From UBA7887 sp964408735 (GTDB taxonomy: Bacteria > Pseudomonadota > Alphaproteobacteria > UBA7887), in assembly GCA_964408735.1 (NCBI GenBank), contig CAYPAX010000078.1:1-23089 (forward strand): 23,089 nt of DNA, given 5' to 3'. Position numbers and translations under genes: made by a program. Numbering within the stretch: the stretch's first letter is position 1; every line of letters starts with the position of its first letter. This document shows positions 1-8,605 of the stretch, one piece after another. The notes beneath the pieces are model-generated. The model worked only from the letters and a program-made list of their open reading frames with translations. It was not told the DNA's origin and made no database searches.

Positions 1-252
1 CTAGCCAATGCCGGCGGGGTCACGGTGTCCTATTTCGAATGGGTGCAAAACAAGTCCGGCTTCTACTGGGATGAAGCGGAAGTGCATCGCCGCCTCGCCG
101 AGGCCCTGGAGCCCGAGGCCGAGCGCATCTGGTCCGTGCGTGCCGACAAGGGCACCGACATGCGCACGGCTGCCTACGTCCATGCCCTGGGTCGCCTCGC
201 CGATGCGGTCGATGCCCGTGGGACCAAAGAATATTTCAATCCGGGTCGGTAA
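1..252 (+). CDS. Glu/Leu/Phe/Val dehydrogenase family protein (glutamate dehydrogenase), C-terminal fragment
   Basis: The first base falls in frame 1 of an open frame that gives 83 C-terminal residues before a TAA at 250-252. The fragment opens with L-A-N-A-G-G-V-T-V-S-Y-F-E-W-V-Q-N, the strongly conserved stretch of NAD(P)-dependent glutamate dehydrogenases in which the Asn-Ala-Gly-Gly turn ends the dinucleotide-binding domain. It is followed by the family's C-terminal helices (W-rich, with R-T-A-A-Y near the end). The enzyme interconverts glutamate and 2-oxoglutarate plus ammonium in the cytosol. The start, catalytic lysines and most of the nucleotide-binding fold lie outside the window, so cofactor preference cannot be read, and a leucine or other amino-acid dehydrogenase of the same family is not fully excluded. 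Its last 17 bases overlap the end of the convergent GH3-type gene. Confidence 0.9.
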   Translation, partial: LANAGGVTVSYFEWVQNKSGFYWDEAEVHRRLAEALEPEAERIWSVRADKGTDMRTAAYVHALGRLADAVDARGTKEYFNPGR

Positions 253-1762
253 AGGCGAGCAGCTCGGCGAACAGGGCCGGGTCGTTGATTACCCTCGGCA
301 CCTTGTGCTGGCCGCCGAGCTTGCCGCGATGCTTCATCCAGGCGACGAAGCTGCCATGGGGGATCGGGCGCAGGAGCGGGGCATCGAGGCCGAAGCCTTC
401 GGCGCGGTGGGAGGCGTAGTCCTCGTTGGTCTCGCAGAGGTGGCGGTCGAGCACCGCGGCGAAGCGGTCCAGTCGTTCGGGCTCGGGTGTGGCCTCGAAT
501 TCGACCACGTAGAGATGCCCGCCGCGCGCCGCGCCGTCATCCGGGAACAGGCTGCCCACGGCATAGTCTGTGACGGTGGCGCTGATAGCATGCGCCGCAT
601 CCGCTACCGCCGCCTCGATCTCTTCGCCGATCAGGTGCTCGCCGAAGCCCGACAACGTCTGGGCGGTGCGCCCGGTCATGAGAATGCGCGGCGGCGCACG
701 ATCGATCAGCCGCACCATGTCGCCGACCACATAGGCCCAGAGCCCGGCACAGCTCGAGATCACTAGGGCGTAATCGACGCCAAGCTCCGCATCGGCGATC
801 CAATGGCGCGTCGGATCGGCGCTGTCGAGCTCGTCCACGGGGACGAATTCGTAAAACAGGCCGTGGTCCAGATTGAGCCGCATGCCGTCGCCGTCGCCAC
901 GGTCGGCGATGGCGAAAAAGCCTTCGCTGGCGGGGTAGACCTCGCGGGTCTCTGCGCCACTGTTTTCAAAGGCTTGTGCGAAACGGTCACGGTAGGGATC
1001 GAAGTTAACGCCGCCGTGGATAAGCAGCTCGAAACTCTCGTTCAACATATTGATATGGAAAGAATTTTGTGACTTCAGTTCAGCCAATTTCTCAAATAAG
1101 ATCAGCATCCAGCTCGGCACCCCGCCGATGGCACGAATATCGGCATCAAGTGCCGCCCGGGCAAAGCGATCGATCTTCTCTTCCCAATCGGAAATCGTCT
1201 CCAGCTCTGGTGGCGGGAAGCTGCGCAGGCGTGCCCACCAGGGCATGGTGCGTGACGCGATTCCACTGAGATCGCCGCTGAGCACGCCCGGCGCCTGCTC
1301 GACCAGATCGACGCTACCGCCAAGCATGAAACTGCGCCCGGCCAGCAGGCGGCTGTGGGGTCGGTTGGCGGTGTGATGGACAAGCAGGTCGGCGGCGGCC
1401 TTGCGGTTCGAGCGCACCATGGCATCGCTGCAGGGGATGAACTTGGTGGCGCCCTGGGTGGTGCCAGAGGAGACCGCGAAATAGGGCATCAGGCCGGGCC
1501 AGGTAAGGTCGGTCAGGCTGGGGAAGGAGGCCTGCCAATAAGCTTGCCAGAAGTCCTCGTAGCCCCGCAGCGGTACCCGCGCCTGGAAGTCGGCGACGCT
1601 CTTGATCTCGGCGAAGGCGTGGTCATGTCCAAAGCGAGTATTGCGCGCTGACCGCGCGAGATCGCGAAGCTGGGACGTCTGCGCTGCGACGGGATCGAGG
1701 TTGGCAAGCTGGCGCCCGCGATGGCGCGCATAGAGGCGCAGCAGCGGTGTGGCGTCGAGCAT
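236..1762 (-). CDS. GH3 auxin-responsive promoter family protein (acyl-adenylate / amido synthetase)
   Basis: 508 residues. GH3 enzymes belong to the ANL adenylating superfamily: they activate a carboxylic acid with ATP and, in plants, transfer it to an amino acid amine. Three nucleotide-binding motifs are present: S-S-G-T-T at about 98-102, Y-P-A-S-E-G at 276-281, and Y-V-V-G-D at 344-348. The C-terminal lid region has a G-R-T motif near 364 and G-E-H-L-I-G-E at 374-380. No signal peptide is seen, so it is probably cytosolic. I chose the ATG at 1762 because it overlaps the stop of the acylase gene (TGATG). An in-frame start 29 codons earlier would lie deep in that gene and adds residues unlike the family. 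No good Shine-Dalgarno precedes 1762, which fits translational coupling. The substrate cannot be read from the sequence; bacterial members are mostly uncharacterised. Confidence 0.9.
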   Translation of the reverse strand: MLDATPLLRLYARHRGRQLANLDPVAAQTSQLRDLARSARNTRFGHDHAFAEIKSVADFQARVPLRGYEDFWQAYWQASFPSLTDLTWPGLMPYFAVSSGTTQGATKFIPCSDAMVRSNRKAAADLLVHHTANRPHSRLLAGRSFMLGGSVDLVEQAPGVLSGDLSGIASRTMPWWARLRSFPPPELETISDWEEKIDRFARAALDADIRAIGGVPSWMLILFEKLAELKSQNSFHINMLNESFELLIHGGVNFDPYRDRFAQAFENSGAETREVYPASEGFFAIADRGDGDGMRLNLDHGLFYEFVPVDELDSADPTRHWIADAELGVDYALVISSCAGLWAYVVGDMVRLIDRAPPRILMTGRTAQTLSGFGEHLIGEEIEAAVADAAHAISATVTDYAVGSLFPDDGAARGGHLYVVEFEATPEPERLDRFAAVLDRHLCETNEDYASHRAEGFGLDAPLLRPIPHGSFVAWMKHRGKLGGQHKVPRVINDPALFAELLAFTDPD

Positions 1763-3999
1763 CAGGGTTCGATTTTGATCTGATGGGGAAACGCCTTGGA
1801 CAGGCTTTCGCGTCGCAGCGGGATGCGCAGATAGCGCCCCTCCTGCCACAGCGCGAGCTGGTCGACGAAACTGGTGCTGTTGATCCAGCCGTCCTGGCCG
1901 CCGAGCAGCACGAAATAATTCTCATCCATGTCCGACATGTCGGAGACGTGGCGGGCGTTCGAGCCGTAGCGCACCGAGTGTCGCTGCGCCGTCGTCGGAT
2001 GGGCGGTCTTCATGATAGTGTCGGTACTGCCGCCGACGCCGATGTCCGAAAACCGATAACGGCCGCCGATCAGCGGCAGGTTGGCGAGGGGATGGGACAG
2101 GCGCAGGCGATGCATGTCACCCCAGTCGGCGATATCGCCGTTCTCGGCGATGCGGGCGAGACCGGCTTCGAGGGAGCCACGCAGCTGCTCGATAGGCGCA
2201 TTGCGAATGTCCTCCAGCATCAGGGTCTTGATGCGGCTGACATTGGCAAAGGCCTGCCAGTCGGTGTCGCCGAAGGTGAGCGCGTAGAAGCTTGCCGTGA
2301 AGCCGTCGCGGAATTGCTCGAAGGCTACCGCGCCTTTGGAATCGGTTCGGTACTCGCCGTCCCAGGCGCGCATCGCGGCGGCGCCCGGCTGCTCGCCGAG
2401 ACCTGCCTCGTCGAGCTTGGCCAGCCAGACATCGCGCAGGGCCACGGAAGACGGCATGTGGACGTCCTGTTGTAGTGCCTTGATGTCGTCGACGCCGACA
2501 GGGCCGTCGCTCAGCAGCTCACGCATGCGCTGAATGCGGTCGTCGGGGGAGAAGAAATAGCCAATGCCGAGCCCCGTCTCGGCCGGCCGGTTGTTGGCCG
2601 AGACGAGATAGCCTTGCTCGGGATTTAGGCTGAAGGGCAGGTCGCCGGCCCCGCGCATGGCCTGCCAGGCCTCGTCCCGCTCGGCCGCGGCGAGGATCAC
2701 GTCGGGTGGTTGTTCGCCGTCGCGCTGGGGCAGGCTGACGGCCATCACCTGGCCGACATTCCCTGCCGCGTCGGCATAGAGCATGTTCTGGCCGGGCACG
2801 GCGAAGCTATCGAAGGCCGAGCGGAACTCGCGAAAGTCCTTGGCACGCGCCACGGCGAGCATGGCGCCGATCTCGTCGCTTGCCTGATGGCCGGTCCATT
2901 TCAAGGCGAGGTCGGGAACCATCACGTCAGCGAACACGGGCGCATCGGATATAACGGGACCGTTGGGCGTCTCGCGGACCTGGATGCTGCTGTCGGGCCA
3001 CCAGCGCACGGCGATGGCCTCTTCACGTGTGGAGATCGCCGTATCTTCCGTCACTTGCCACAATTCGCTGGAGGCGGCGCGCATATTGGTGCCGCCCCAG
3101 GCGATCTGTGGATTGCGGCCGATGGCGAACAGCGGCAGGCCGGGCGCGGTCAGGCCGACCACGTGATAGGACGGCGAGGCGAGGCCGACAATCAGCCAGG
3201 TGTTTGGCAAGAGGATGCCGAGATGGGGGTCGTTGGCCATGATCGCGGCGCCGCTGTCGGTGTGGCTCGGCGCGATCGCCAGGCTGTTGCTGCCCGAGCG
3301 GCTGAGGCCACCGAACAGCTCGTCGAGCACGGCCAGATCGCCTTCGCCCTCGAAGCTCGGCAGGGAGGCCACGCCGTTGCTGACCAGGCGGGTCCACAGC
3401 GCGGGCCAATCGGGGCGCTCCCGTAAGCTGAGGATACTCGCCCAGACCAGCCAGTTGACGTCGCTGCCGACCAGGCGGCCGATGGTCAGCACGTCGCGCG
3501 TGGTCCAGGGCTCGACATCGAGGCCGAGCACAGCGAACTCGTGCGGCAGCCGGCGGACCTCGGCCTGGTAGTGGTTGACGCCGGCGACGAAGCGCTCGAT
3601 CCATTGCCGGGATTCGGGAGGCATGCCCGCTTCGATCTCGTCGGCTGCGCGGGCGAAATTGAGAATGCGCAGGCCGCGGTCGATATCGAGCGCCAAAGGG
3701 CCACCCATCTCGGCGATGCGCCCGGCGGCGATGCGGCGCAGCATCTCCATCTGCCCAAGGCGCAAATGGGCATGGACCAGACCCAGGGCGAAGGCGGCAT
3801 CGGCGTCGCTTTGCGCCTCGATAAACGGAACGTGATGATCGTTCCAGCGGATGCTCACCGGCGCAGCGAGCCCCGGCGCCCGGGTCGGGAATTGGGCCAG
3901 GCGTTGCTCAAGCGTGGCGGGCTTGGGCAGTGGCGTCAGCAGGGCACAGCCAGCAAGCAGGCCGCTTACCAGACCTAGGCCGAGCAATCGGGCCTTCAT
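1762..3999 (-). CDS. Penicillin acylase family Ntn-hydrolase, predicted lipoprotein
   Basis: 745 residues from the ATG at 3999, which has a GGAG five bases upstream. A GTG two codons earlier (4005) is possible but would overlap that site. The N terminus M-K-A-R then a hydrophobic stretch ending L-A-G-C (Cys18) is a lipoprotein signal, so the enzyme should be periplasmic and lipid-anchored. The family folds as one precursor that cleaves itself into alpha and beta chains. The beta-chain nucleophile is the Ser of G-S-N at 236-238 (Ser237), followed by the conserved N-D-P-H-L near 256-260, the G-R-N-P-Q-I-A-W-G-G-T-N segment at 294-305 and a later A-N-N-R-P. Members hydrolyse amide bonds of N-acylated compounds: penicillins, N-acyl homoserine lactones, acyl amino acids or cyclic lipopeptides. 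Which substrate applies here is unknown. It is the first gene of a two-gene unit with the GH3-type synthetase. Confidence 0.92.
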   Translation of the reverse strand: MKARLLGLGLVSGLLAGCALLTPLPKPATLEQRLAQFPTRAPGLAAPVSIRWNDHHVPFIEAQSDADAAFALGLVHAHLRLGQMEMLRRIAAGRIAEMGGPLALDIDRGLRILNFARAADEIEAGMPPESRQWIERFVAGVNHYQAEVRRLPHEFAVLGLDVEPWTTRDVLTIGRLVGSDVNWLVWASILSLRERPDWPALWTRLVSNGVASLPSFEGEGDLAVLDELFGGLSRSGSNSLAIAPSHTDSGAAIMANDPHLGILLPNTWLIVGLASPSYHVVGLTAPGLPLFAIGRNPQIAWGGTNMRAASSELWQVTEDTAISTREEAIAVRWWPDSSIQVRETPNGPVISDAPVFADVMVPDLALKWTGHQASDEIGAMLAVARAKDFREFRSAFDSFAVPGQNMLYADAAGNVGQVMAVSLPQRDGEQPPDVILAAAERDEAWQAMRGAGDLPFSLNPEQGYLVSANNRPAETGLGIGYFFSPDDRIQRMRELLSDGPVGVDDIKALQQDVHMPSSVALRDVWLAKLDEAGLGEQPGAAAMRAWDGEYRTDSKGAVAFEQFRDGFTASFYALTFGDTDWQAFANVSRIKTLMLEDIRNAPIEQLRGSLEAGLARIAENGDIADWGDMHRLRLSHPLANLPLIGGRYRFSDIGVGGSTDTIMKTAHPTTAQRHSVRYGSNARHVSDMSDMDENYFVLLGGQDGWINSTSFVDQLALWQEGRYLRIPLRRESLSKAFPHQIKIEP

Positions 4000-4101
4000 G
4001 GGCACTCCGTCTTTCGAGTCTCAGGTTCGAGCCCAGAGCATAGCAGGTTCAACCGGTCTGCACGGCGGTTCGCTTGACCGTTGGGCCCCTCTCCGTTACG
4101 C

Positions 4102-4126
4102 GTGTGGAATTCATTCAGCGCCACAC
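4102..4126. promoter_or_regulatory. Inverted repeat in the divergent acylase/porin intergenic region
   Basis: GTGTGG at 4102-4107 and CCACAC at 4121-4126 are perfect inverted arms around a 13-base spacer. They lie in the 175-base gap between the divergently transcribed acylase (start 3999) and porin (start 4175), about 50 bases before the porin start. The geometry suits a dimeric regulator or an mRNA hairpin, but six-base arms can arise by chance. No phosphate-regulon box was recognised in the gap. Confidence 0.25.
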
Positions 4127-4174
4127 CCCTTCGCTCAGCCACGCGCCGACGCGTCAACCCACAGGCCACATTGC

Positions 4175-5545
4175 ATGCCCAGAGTCCTCCATCGCGTCTT
4201 TGCCGTTCTTTTCGCGCTGCTGCTCGCAGCCCCGCTCGCTGCGCAGCAACAGCAGCAGGAGCAGGAAGAGGAGGAGGACGTCTACGCCGGCACGCCTGAG
4301 AAGAGCCAGTACAACCCCGAAAAGGCTGTGTTCGGGCCGTTCCCGCGCTGGCGCAGCGAGGATGGCAACTACAATTTCGGTGTCGGCATGGTGATGCAGT
4401 TCGATGCCGGCACCTACGGCCAGAGCGACCAGGGCAGTGCCCGCCAATCAATCAATCCAGACCTCAACGCCGGGGTCAAAGCGCGCCGCGGTATCTTGCT
4501 GGCGAGCGGCCTGATCCATAACGATTTTATCGTCTTCGCCGCCCATGACGCATTCGACACGGGCGACGCGCCGATGGACGGGTTGCGCTCGGCGGTGCTC
4601 GCCTATCGCGGCTTTGACCCGGTCTGGTTCATGGTCGGCCAGCAGAACATCGCATCGCCGCTCGATGCCGCCACCTTCTCGAGCCGCCGCGCCTTCATGG
4701 AAGAAAGCATGGGCTCGGGCGCCTTCGGTTATGCCACGGGCGTGCCCGCGCTCGGCGCCTCGGTGATGCGGCGGACCAAGCACAACTATATTCGCCTCGG
4801 GGTCTTCGGCGTTCCGGCCAAGGAAATCGGCGGCGACAGCGAGGGCTATGGCTTGCACGGCCGCGTCACCTGGGCGCCGATCGCAGAGCGCACCCGCGCC
4901 CTGCATTTCGGCCTGGCCGGCTATTGGCGGGTGCCGACCGTCACCCGCGGCGAGACCGGCGGCAACGAAAGCTTCAGCGCGCGCCCGGAAATGCGCATAG
5001 ACGATGCCAAGTTTCTCGATACCGGCACAATCTCGCGAATCAACGACTTTTATTACACCGCGTTCGAGTTCCTCGGCGTTTACGATTCCCTGGCATTGCA
5101 GGCAGAGTATCAGCGGGTTGCGGTCAACCGCTACAACGGCCCCCATGATACGGCTTTCCAGGATCTCACCTTTGACGGCTATTATGTGCAGGCGAGCTAT
5201 TACCTGACCGGGGAATCGCCGAACTACTATTCGCGCTTCGCGACCTTGTGGCGGGTGCAGCCGTTCGAGGAATTCGACCTGGCGACGGGCGGTTGGGGTG
5301 CCTTCGAAGTGGCCTTGCGCTATAGCCATATCGATCTTGACGACGGTACCGGCGATCTCGTTCACGGCGGCATTCGCGGTGGCAGCGCCGACAACATCAC
5401 GCTGGGGCTCAACTGGTATCCGACCGCGCTGACCCGGGTCTCTGTCAACTACGTGCACGCGGATATCGACAACCAGTCAAACGCGGGCCTCAGCGAAGGC
5501 GACGTCATCGACTCGATCGGTGTCCGCCTGCAGTGGGAGTTCTGA
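4175..5545 (+). CDS. OprP/OprO-type (phosphate-selective porin family) outer-membrane porin
   Basis: 456 residues from the ATG at 4175, chosen because it gives a clean signal peptide: basic M-P-R-V-L-H-R, a hydrophobic core, then A-P-L-A-A-Q. The frame is open further upstream but that part is not porin-like. The mature protein begins with five Gln followed by an acidic Glu-rich run (about residues 24-37), then alternating aromatic beta-strands. R-R-G-I-L-L-A-S-G-L, Y-R-G-F-D-P-V-W-F-M-V-G-Q-Q-N and a C-terminal strand ending V-R-L-Q-W-E-F are typical of this porin family; the final Phe is the usual outer-membrane insertion signal. The family forms trimeric anion channels, classically for phosphate or polyphosphate, but the arginine ladder cannot be verified here, so the solute is open. 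Only a weak Shine-Dalgarno (AGG, about 10 bases upstream) is seen. Its last 41 bases overlap the convergent pdeM gene. Confidence 0.85.
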   Translation: MPRVLHRVFAVLFALLLAAPLAAQQQQQEQEEEEDVYAGTPEKSQYNPEKAVFGPFPRWRSEDGNYNFGVGMVMQFDAGTYGQSDQGSARQSINPDLNAGVKARRGILLASGLIHNDFIVFAAHDAFDTGDAPMDGLRSAVLAYRGFDPVWFMVGQQNIASPLDAATFSSRRAFMEESMGSGAFGYATGVPALGASVMRRTKHNYIRLGVFGVPAKEIGGDSEGYGLHGRVTWAPIAERTRALHFGLAGYWRVPTVTRGETGGNESFSARPEMRIDDAKFLDTGTISRINDFYYTAFEFLGVYDSLALQAEYQRVAVNRYNGPHDTAFQDLTFDGYYVQASYYLTGESPNYYSRFATLWRVQPFEEFDLATGGWGAFEVALRYSHIDLDDGTGDLVHGGIRGGSADNITLGLNWYPTALTRVSVNYVHADIDNQSNAGLSEGDVIDSIGVRLQWEF

Positions 5546-6191
5546 GCTGGGCGCTTGACAGCGCGTGCAGCTTTTCACGTCCCATCACCAATACCTGGAA
5601 CGGTGAGGCGAGCAACCCGGCGATGGCCTTATCCGTGACGTCGAGCCCGCCCGCATAGGCGCCGAAGGCGGGCATGATCAGGCGTCCGCCATCGGTCGCA
5701 AAGCAGCGCCCGCCGACGCCGCGTCCGCGCACCCCGAGCCGCGCCTTGGGATGGAAGTGGCCTGATATCTCGCCCGGCTCGCTCGCTTCTGCTGCCTCAT
5801 GGCGGAAGAGCAGCGGTCCTGCACGGAACTCGTCGAGCCGCGGTCCCGGATCGTGATTGCCTGCCAGCCAGACCCACTCCCGCCCATCGGCCATGGCCGT
5901 CAGCATGCCACGCTCCTCCGTTCCAAGGCGGTCGGGGGCGTCCATGTCGTGGAAGCTGTCGCCGAGGCAGATGACCCGAGCCGGGCGATGGTGTTCGATC
6001 GCCTCCGCCAGGCGGCCGAGGGTGGCGCGGCTGTCATAGGGCGGCAACAATTGGCCGTTGGCAGCGAAGCTGCTGCCCTTTTCCAGATGCAGGTCGGCGA
6101 CGGCCAGGGTCTTCGCAGTCGGCCAATAGAGAGCACCGCTGATATCGGCAAGCAAAGCCTCCCCGGCGAGGCTGAACTCAAGGGTGCTCAT
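5505..6191 (-). CDS. pdeM: Ligase-associated DNA damage response endonuclease PdeM (calcineurin-like phosphoesterase)
   Basis: 228 residues, normal for the family. It is a metallophosphoesterase with the expected metal-binding blocks: D-L-H at 33-35, G-D-S-F-H-D at 77-82, G-N-H-D at 111-114 and G-H-F-H at 144-147. PdeM proteins are encoded with an ATP-dependent DNA ligase, a metallo-beta-lactamase-fold exonuclease and a DEXH helicase, and are thought to act on DNA ends during repair. The ATG at 6191 overlaps the helicase stop as TGATG, so the two are probably translated as a coupled pair. The ligase and exonuclease partners are not in the window. The 3' end overlaps the porin gene by 41 bases. 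Confidence 0.9.
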   Translation of the reverse strand: MSTLEFSLAGEALLADISGALYWPTAKTLAVADLHLEKGSSFAANGQLLPPYDSRATLGRLAEAIEHHRPARVICLGDSFHDMDAPDRLGTEERGMLTAMADGREWVWLAGNHDPGPRLDEFRAGPLLFRHEAAEASEPGEISGHFHPKARLGVRGRGVGGRCFATDGGRLIMPAFGAYAGGLDVTDKAIAGLLASPFQVLVMGREKLHALSSAQLRTPTAGGHRSSR

Positions 6192-8605
6192 CAGGCCATG
6201 GCCTCGGCGATCAGTTCGCTCGCGGCTTCGTCGAGCAGCTCGTCAAGCGCCGTCCCACAGACGCTCTCGCGGCCGATCTCGAGCAGCACCGGTACGGCAA
6301 GCGGCGAGACCCGGTCGAGCACGCGGAAGCGGATACGCCCCTTCACCCGCGCCAGCATGTCGCCGAGTCGGTGGATGTCGGTGAGGCCGCGGGCGGCGTC
6401 GGCCCATGTGGCGCGCAGCAGAACATGGTCAGGCTCATAGCGGCGCAGCACGTCATAGATCAAGTCCGCATTGACGGTCATGTGGCGCCGAGTCTTGCGT
6501 TGGTTGGGCCAGCCGCGCTCGATGAGCCCGGCAATCACGGCGACGTTGCGGAAGGTGCGGCGCAGCAGAGACGATTCCGCCATCCACTCCTCCAGGTCGT
6601 CGCCCAACATGTCCTCGGCGAACAGCATGGCTATGTCCGCCTCCGACGCGGCATGGGCGCTCCAGACGGCAATGACATAGTCGGTGGCGACGAAGCTGAT
6701 CGGCGCCAGGCCGGCGCGCTCCATGCGCCGGGTCAACAGCATGCCGAGGGTCTGGTGGGCGTTGCGGCCCTCGAAGCAATAGGCGACAAGGAAATGCTTC
6801 TCGCCGCGCGGGAAGCATTCGATCAACAGGTCGTCCGGCCCGGGCAGGACAGACGCCTCGCGCTGGTGGCGCAGCCAGTCGTCCACGGGGCTCGGCCAGT
6901 CGTGCTTGTTGGCAGAGGTAGCCAGCATGGCCCGCACGCGCTCGGCAAGATGGGTGCTGAGCGGCAGCCGGCCGCCGCCATAGGCGGGGATCTTTGGCTC
7001 GCCCGTGGCGCCGGCGCTGGCGATTGCCTCGGTCTCGCGGATGCCCTCAAAGACCAACAGGCGGCCAGCAAAAAGGAAGGTGTCGCCCTTGACCAGGCCG
7101 AGCACGAAATGCTCCTCGACCTCTCCGAGAACGCGGCCACGGCCAAGGCGCACTTTCATTGTGACCGACTCGACAATGGTGCCGATCTGAGTGCGCAGGC
7201 GCCGCGTTGCGGCGGCCGACGCAATATGCCAGCGCCCGTCGCGATCCTGCTTGAGGCGGCGATAGCGCTCGTAGGCACGCAAGGCGTAGCCTCCATGGGC
7301 GACGAAGGCGAGGGTGGCATCGAAATCTTCGCGCGACAGCGCGGCATAGGGGGCGGCGCGGCGCACTTCGGCGAACAGAGCGTCCGCTTCGAAAGGCGCG
7401 GCGCAGGCGCAGCAGAGAATATGCTGGGCCAGCACGTCGAGGCCGCCCGGTACCATGACCATGCCGTCGAGCGTTCGCTCGCGCACGCCTTCGAGCGCAG
7501 CCAGGCATTCGAGATATTCGAAGCGGTTGGCGGGGACCAGGACGGCGCGGCTCGGCGTGTCCAAACGATGCCCGGCGCGCCCGACCCGCTGGATCAGGCG
7601 GCTGACGCCTTTCGGCGCACCGACCTGGATAACCTGGTCCACAGCGCCCCAGTCTATTCCGAGATCGAGCGAGGAGGTGGCGACGACGGCGCGCAGCTTG
7701 CCGGCGGCCATGGCGGCTTCGGTGCGTCGGCGCTGCTCCACCTCGAGGCTTCCGTGGTGCAGGCCGATGGCGAGATTGGCATCGTTGAGGCGCCAGAGCT
7801 CATGAAAGGCGAGCTCGGCCTGGGCGCGGGTGTTGACGAAGACGATCGTGGTGCCGGCCTCGAGAATGCGCTCATAAACCGCGGGCAGGGTGCGCACCGC
7901 CATATGCCCCGACCACGGCATGGCCGATTCCTCAGGCACCAGGATGGAAATGTCTGGGGGGATCTCGTCATGGGTTTCGACAAGGCGCACCAGCGACGGC
8001 TCGGCGGTCGGCGATAGCCAGGCCATAAGCGCTGCCGGGTCGGGTACCGTCGCCGAGAGGCCGACCCGGCGCGCCTCTGGCGCGAGAGTCGAGAGGCGGC
8101 TCAAGGCCAACGCGAGCTGGTCACCGCGCTTGTTGTCGACCAGGGCATGCAGCTCGTCGATCACCACGCAAGTCAGACCGGCGAAGATGTCGCCCGCGTC
8201 GGGATAGGAGAGCAGCAGCGCCAGGGATTCCGGCGTTGTCAGCAACAAATTGGGGGGTGTGCGCCGCTGGCGCTCGCGCTTGCTCTGCGGCGTATCCCCG
8301 GTGCGTGTCTCGGCGCTGATCGCCAGCCCCATCTCAGCGATGGGGAGTTCCAGATTGCGATGCACATCGACGCTCAAGGCCTTGAGCGGCGAGATGTAGA
8401 GGGTGTGCAGGCCGTCGCGTGGCTCGCTCGCCAGATCCACCAGCGACGGCAGAAACCCGGCCAGCGTCTTGCCGCCACCGGTCGGCGCGATAAGCAGGGC
8501 ATGGGCGCCATCGCCGGCCGCGGCGATCATTTCGCGCTGATGGGCATGGGGCTGCCAGCGGCGTTTCGCGAACCAATCGGTGAAGAGGGCGGGCAGTTGG
8601 GTCAT
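6191..8605 (-). CDS. Ligase-associated DNA damage response DEXH-box helicase (Lhr-like)
   Basis: 804 residues from the ATG at 8605; the frame is open to 8677, but M-T-Q-L-P-A-L-F-T-D-W-F is where family similarity begins. It is a superfamily 2 ATP-dependent helicase with Walker A A-P-T-G-G-G-K-T (40-47), Walker B D-E-L-H (150-153), motif III S-A-T (184-186), and in the second RecA domain D-L-G-I-D-W and Q-R-V-G-R-A-G-H. The Lhr-type winged-helix and C-terminal domain follow, with the length expected for the short ligase-associated form rather than full-length Lhr (about 1500 residues). It should translocate on and unwind DNA during repair with PdeM, whose gene directly follows. A 49-base gap separates it from the divergent lipid-kinase gene. 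Confidence 0.92.
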   Translation of the reverse strand: MTQLPALFTDWFAKRRWQPHAHQREMIAAAGDGAHALLIAPTGGGKTLAGFLPSLVDLASEPRDGLHTLYISPLKALSVDVHRNLELPIAEMGLAISAETRTGDTPQSKRERQRRTPPNLLLTTPESLALLLSYPDAGDIFAGLTCVVIDELHALVDNKRGDQLALALSRLSTLAPEARRVGLSATVPDPAALMAWLSPTAEPSLVRLVETHDEIPPDISILVPEESAMPWSGHMAVRTLPAVYERILEAGTTIVFVNTRAQAELAFHELWRLNDANLAIGLHHGSLEVEQRRRTEAAMAAGKLRAVVATSSLDLGIDWGAVDQVIQVGAPKGVSRLIQRVGRAGHRLDTPSRAVLVPANRFEYLECLAALEGVRERTLDGMVMVPGGLDVLAQHILCCACAAPFEADALFAEVRRAAPYAALSREDFDATLAFVAHGGYALRAYERYRRLKQDRDGRWHIASAAATRRLRTQIGTIVESVTMKVRLGRGRVLGEVEEHFVLGLVKGDTFLFAGRLLVFEGIRETEAIASAGATGEPKIPAYGGGRLPLSTHLAERVRAMLATSANKHDWPSPVDDWLRHQREASVLPGPDDLLIECFPRGEKHFLVAYCFEGRNAHQTLGMLLTRRMERAGLAPISFVATDYVIAVWSAHAASEADIAMLFAEDMLGDDLEEWMAESSLLRRTFRNVAVIAGLIERGWPNQRKTRRHMTVNADLIYDVLRRYEPDHVLLRATWADAARGLTDIHRLGDMLARVKGRIRFRVLDRVSPLAVPVLLEIGRESVCGTALDELLDEAASELIAEAMA

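Noticed and set aside
4006..4174. Phosphate-regulon box upstream of the OprP-type porin
   Set aside because: I looked for CTGTCAT-like direct repeats on both strands and found none, so phosphate control is not supported by sequence.
4448..5458. Minus-strand open frame opposite the porin
   Set aside because: No family resemblance; it is explained by the codon bias of the porin gene.
6193..6204. Perfect 12-base palindrome AGGCCATGGCCT at the helicase/pdeM junction
   Set aside because: It encodes the last Ala-Met-Ala codons of the helicase and is composed of common GC-rich codons; likely chance.
6371..8017. Long plus-strand open frame (548 codons) opposite the helicase
   Set aside because: Mirror frame of a well-supported helicase gene; no recognisable motif and typical antisense composition.
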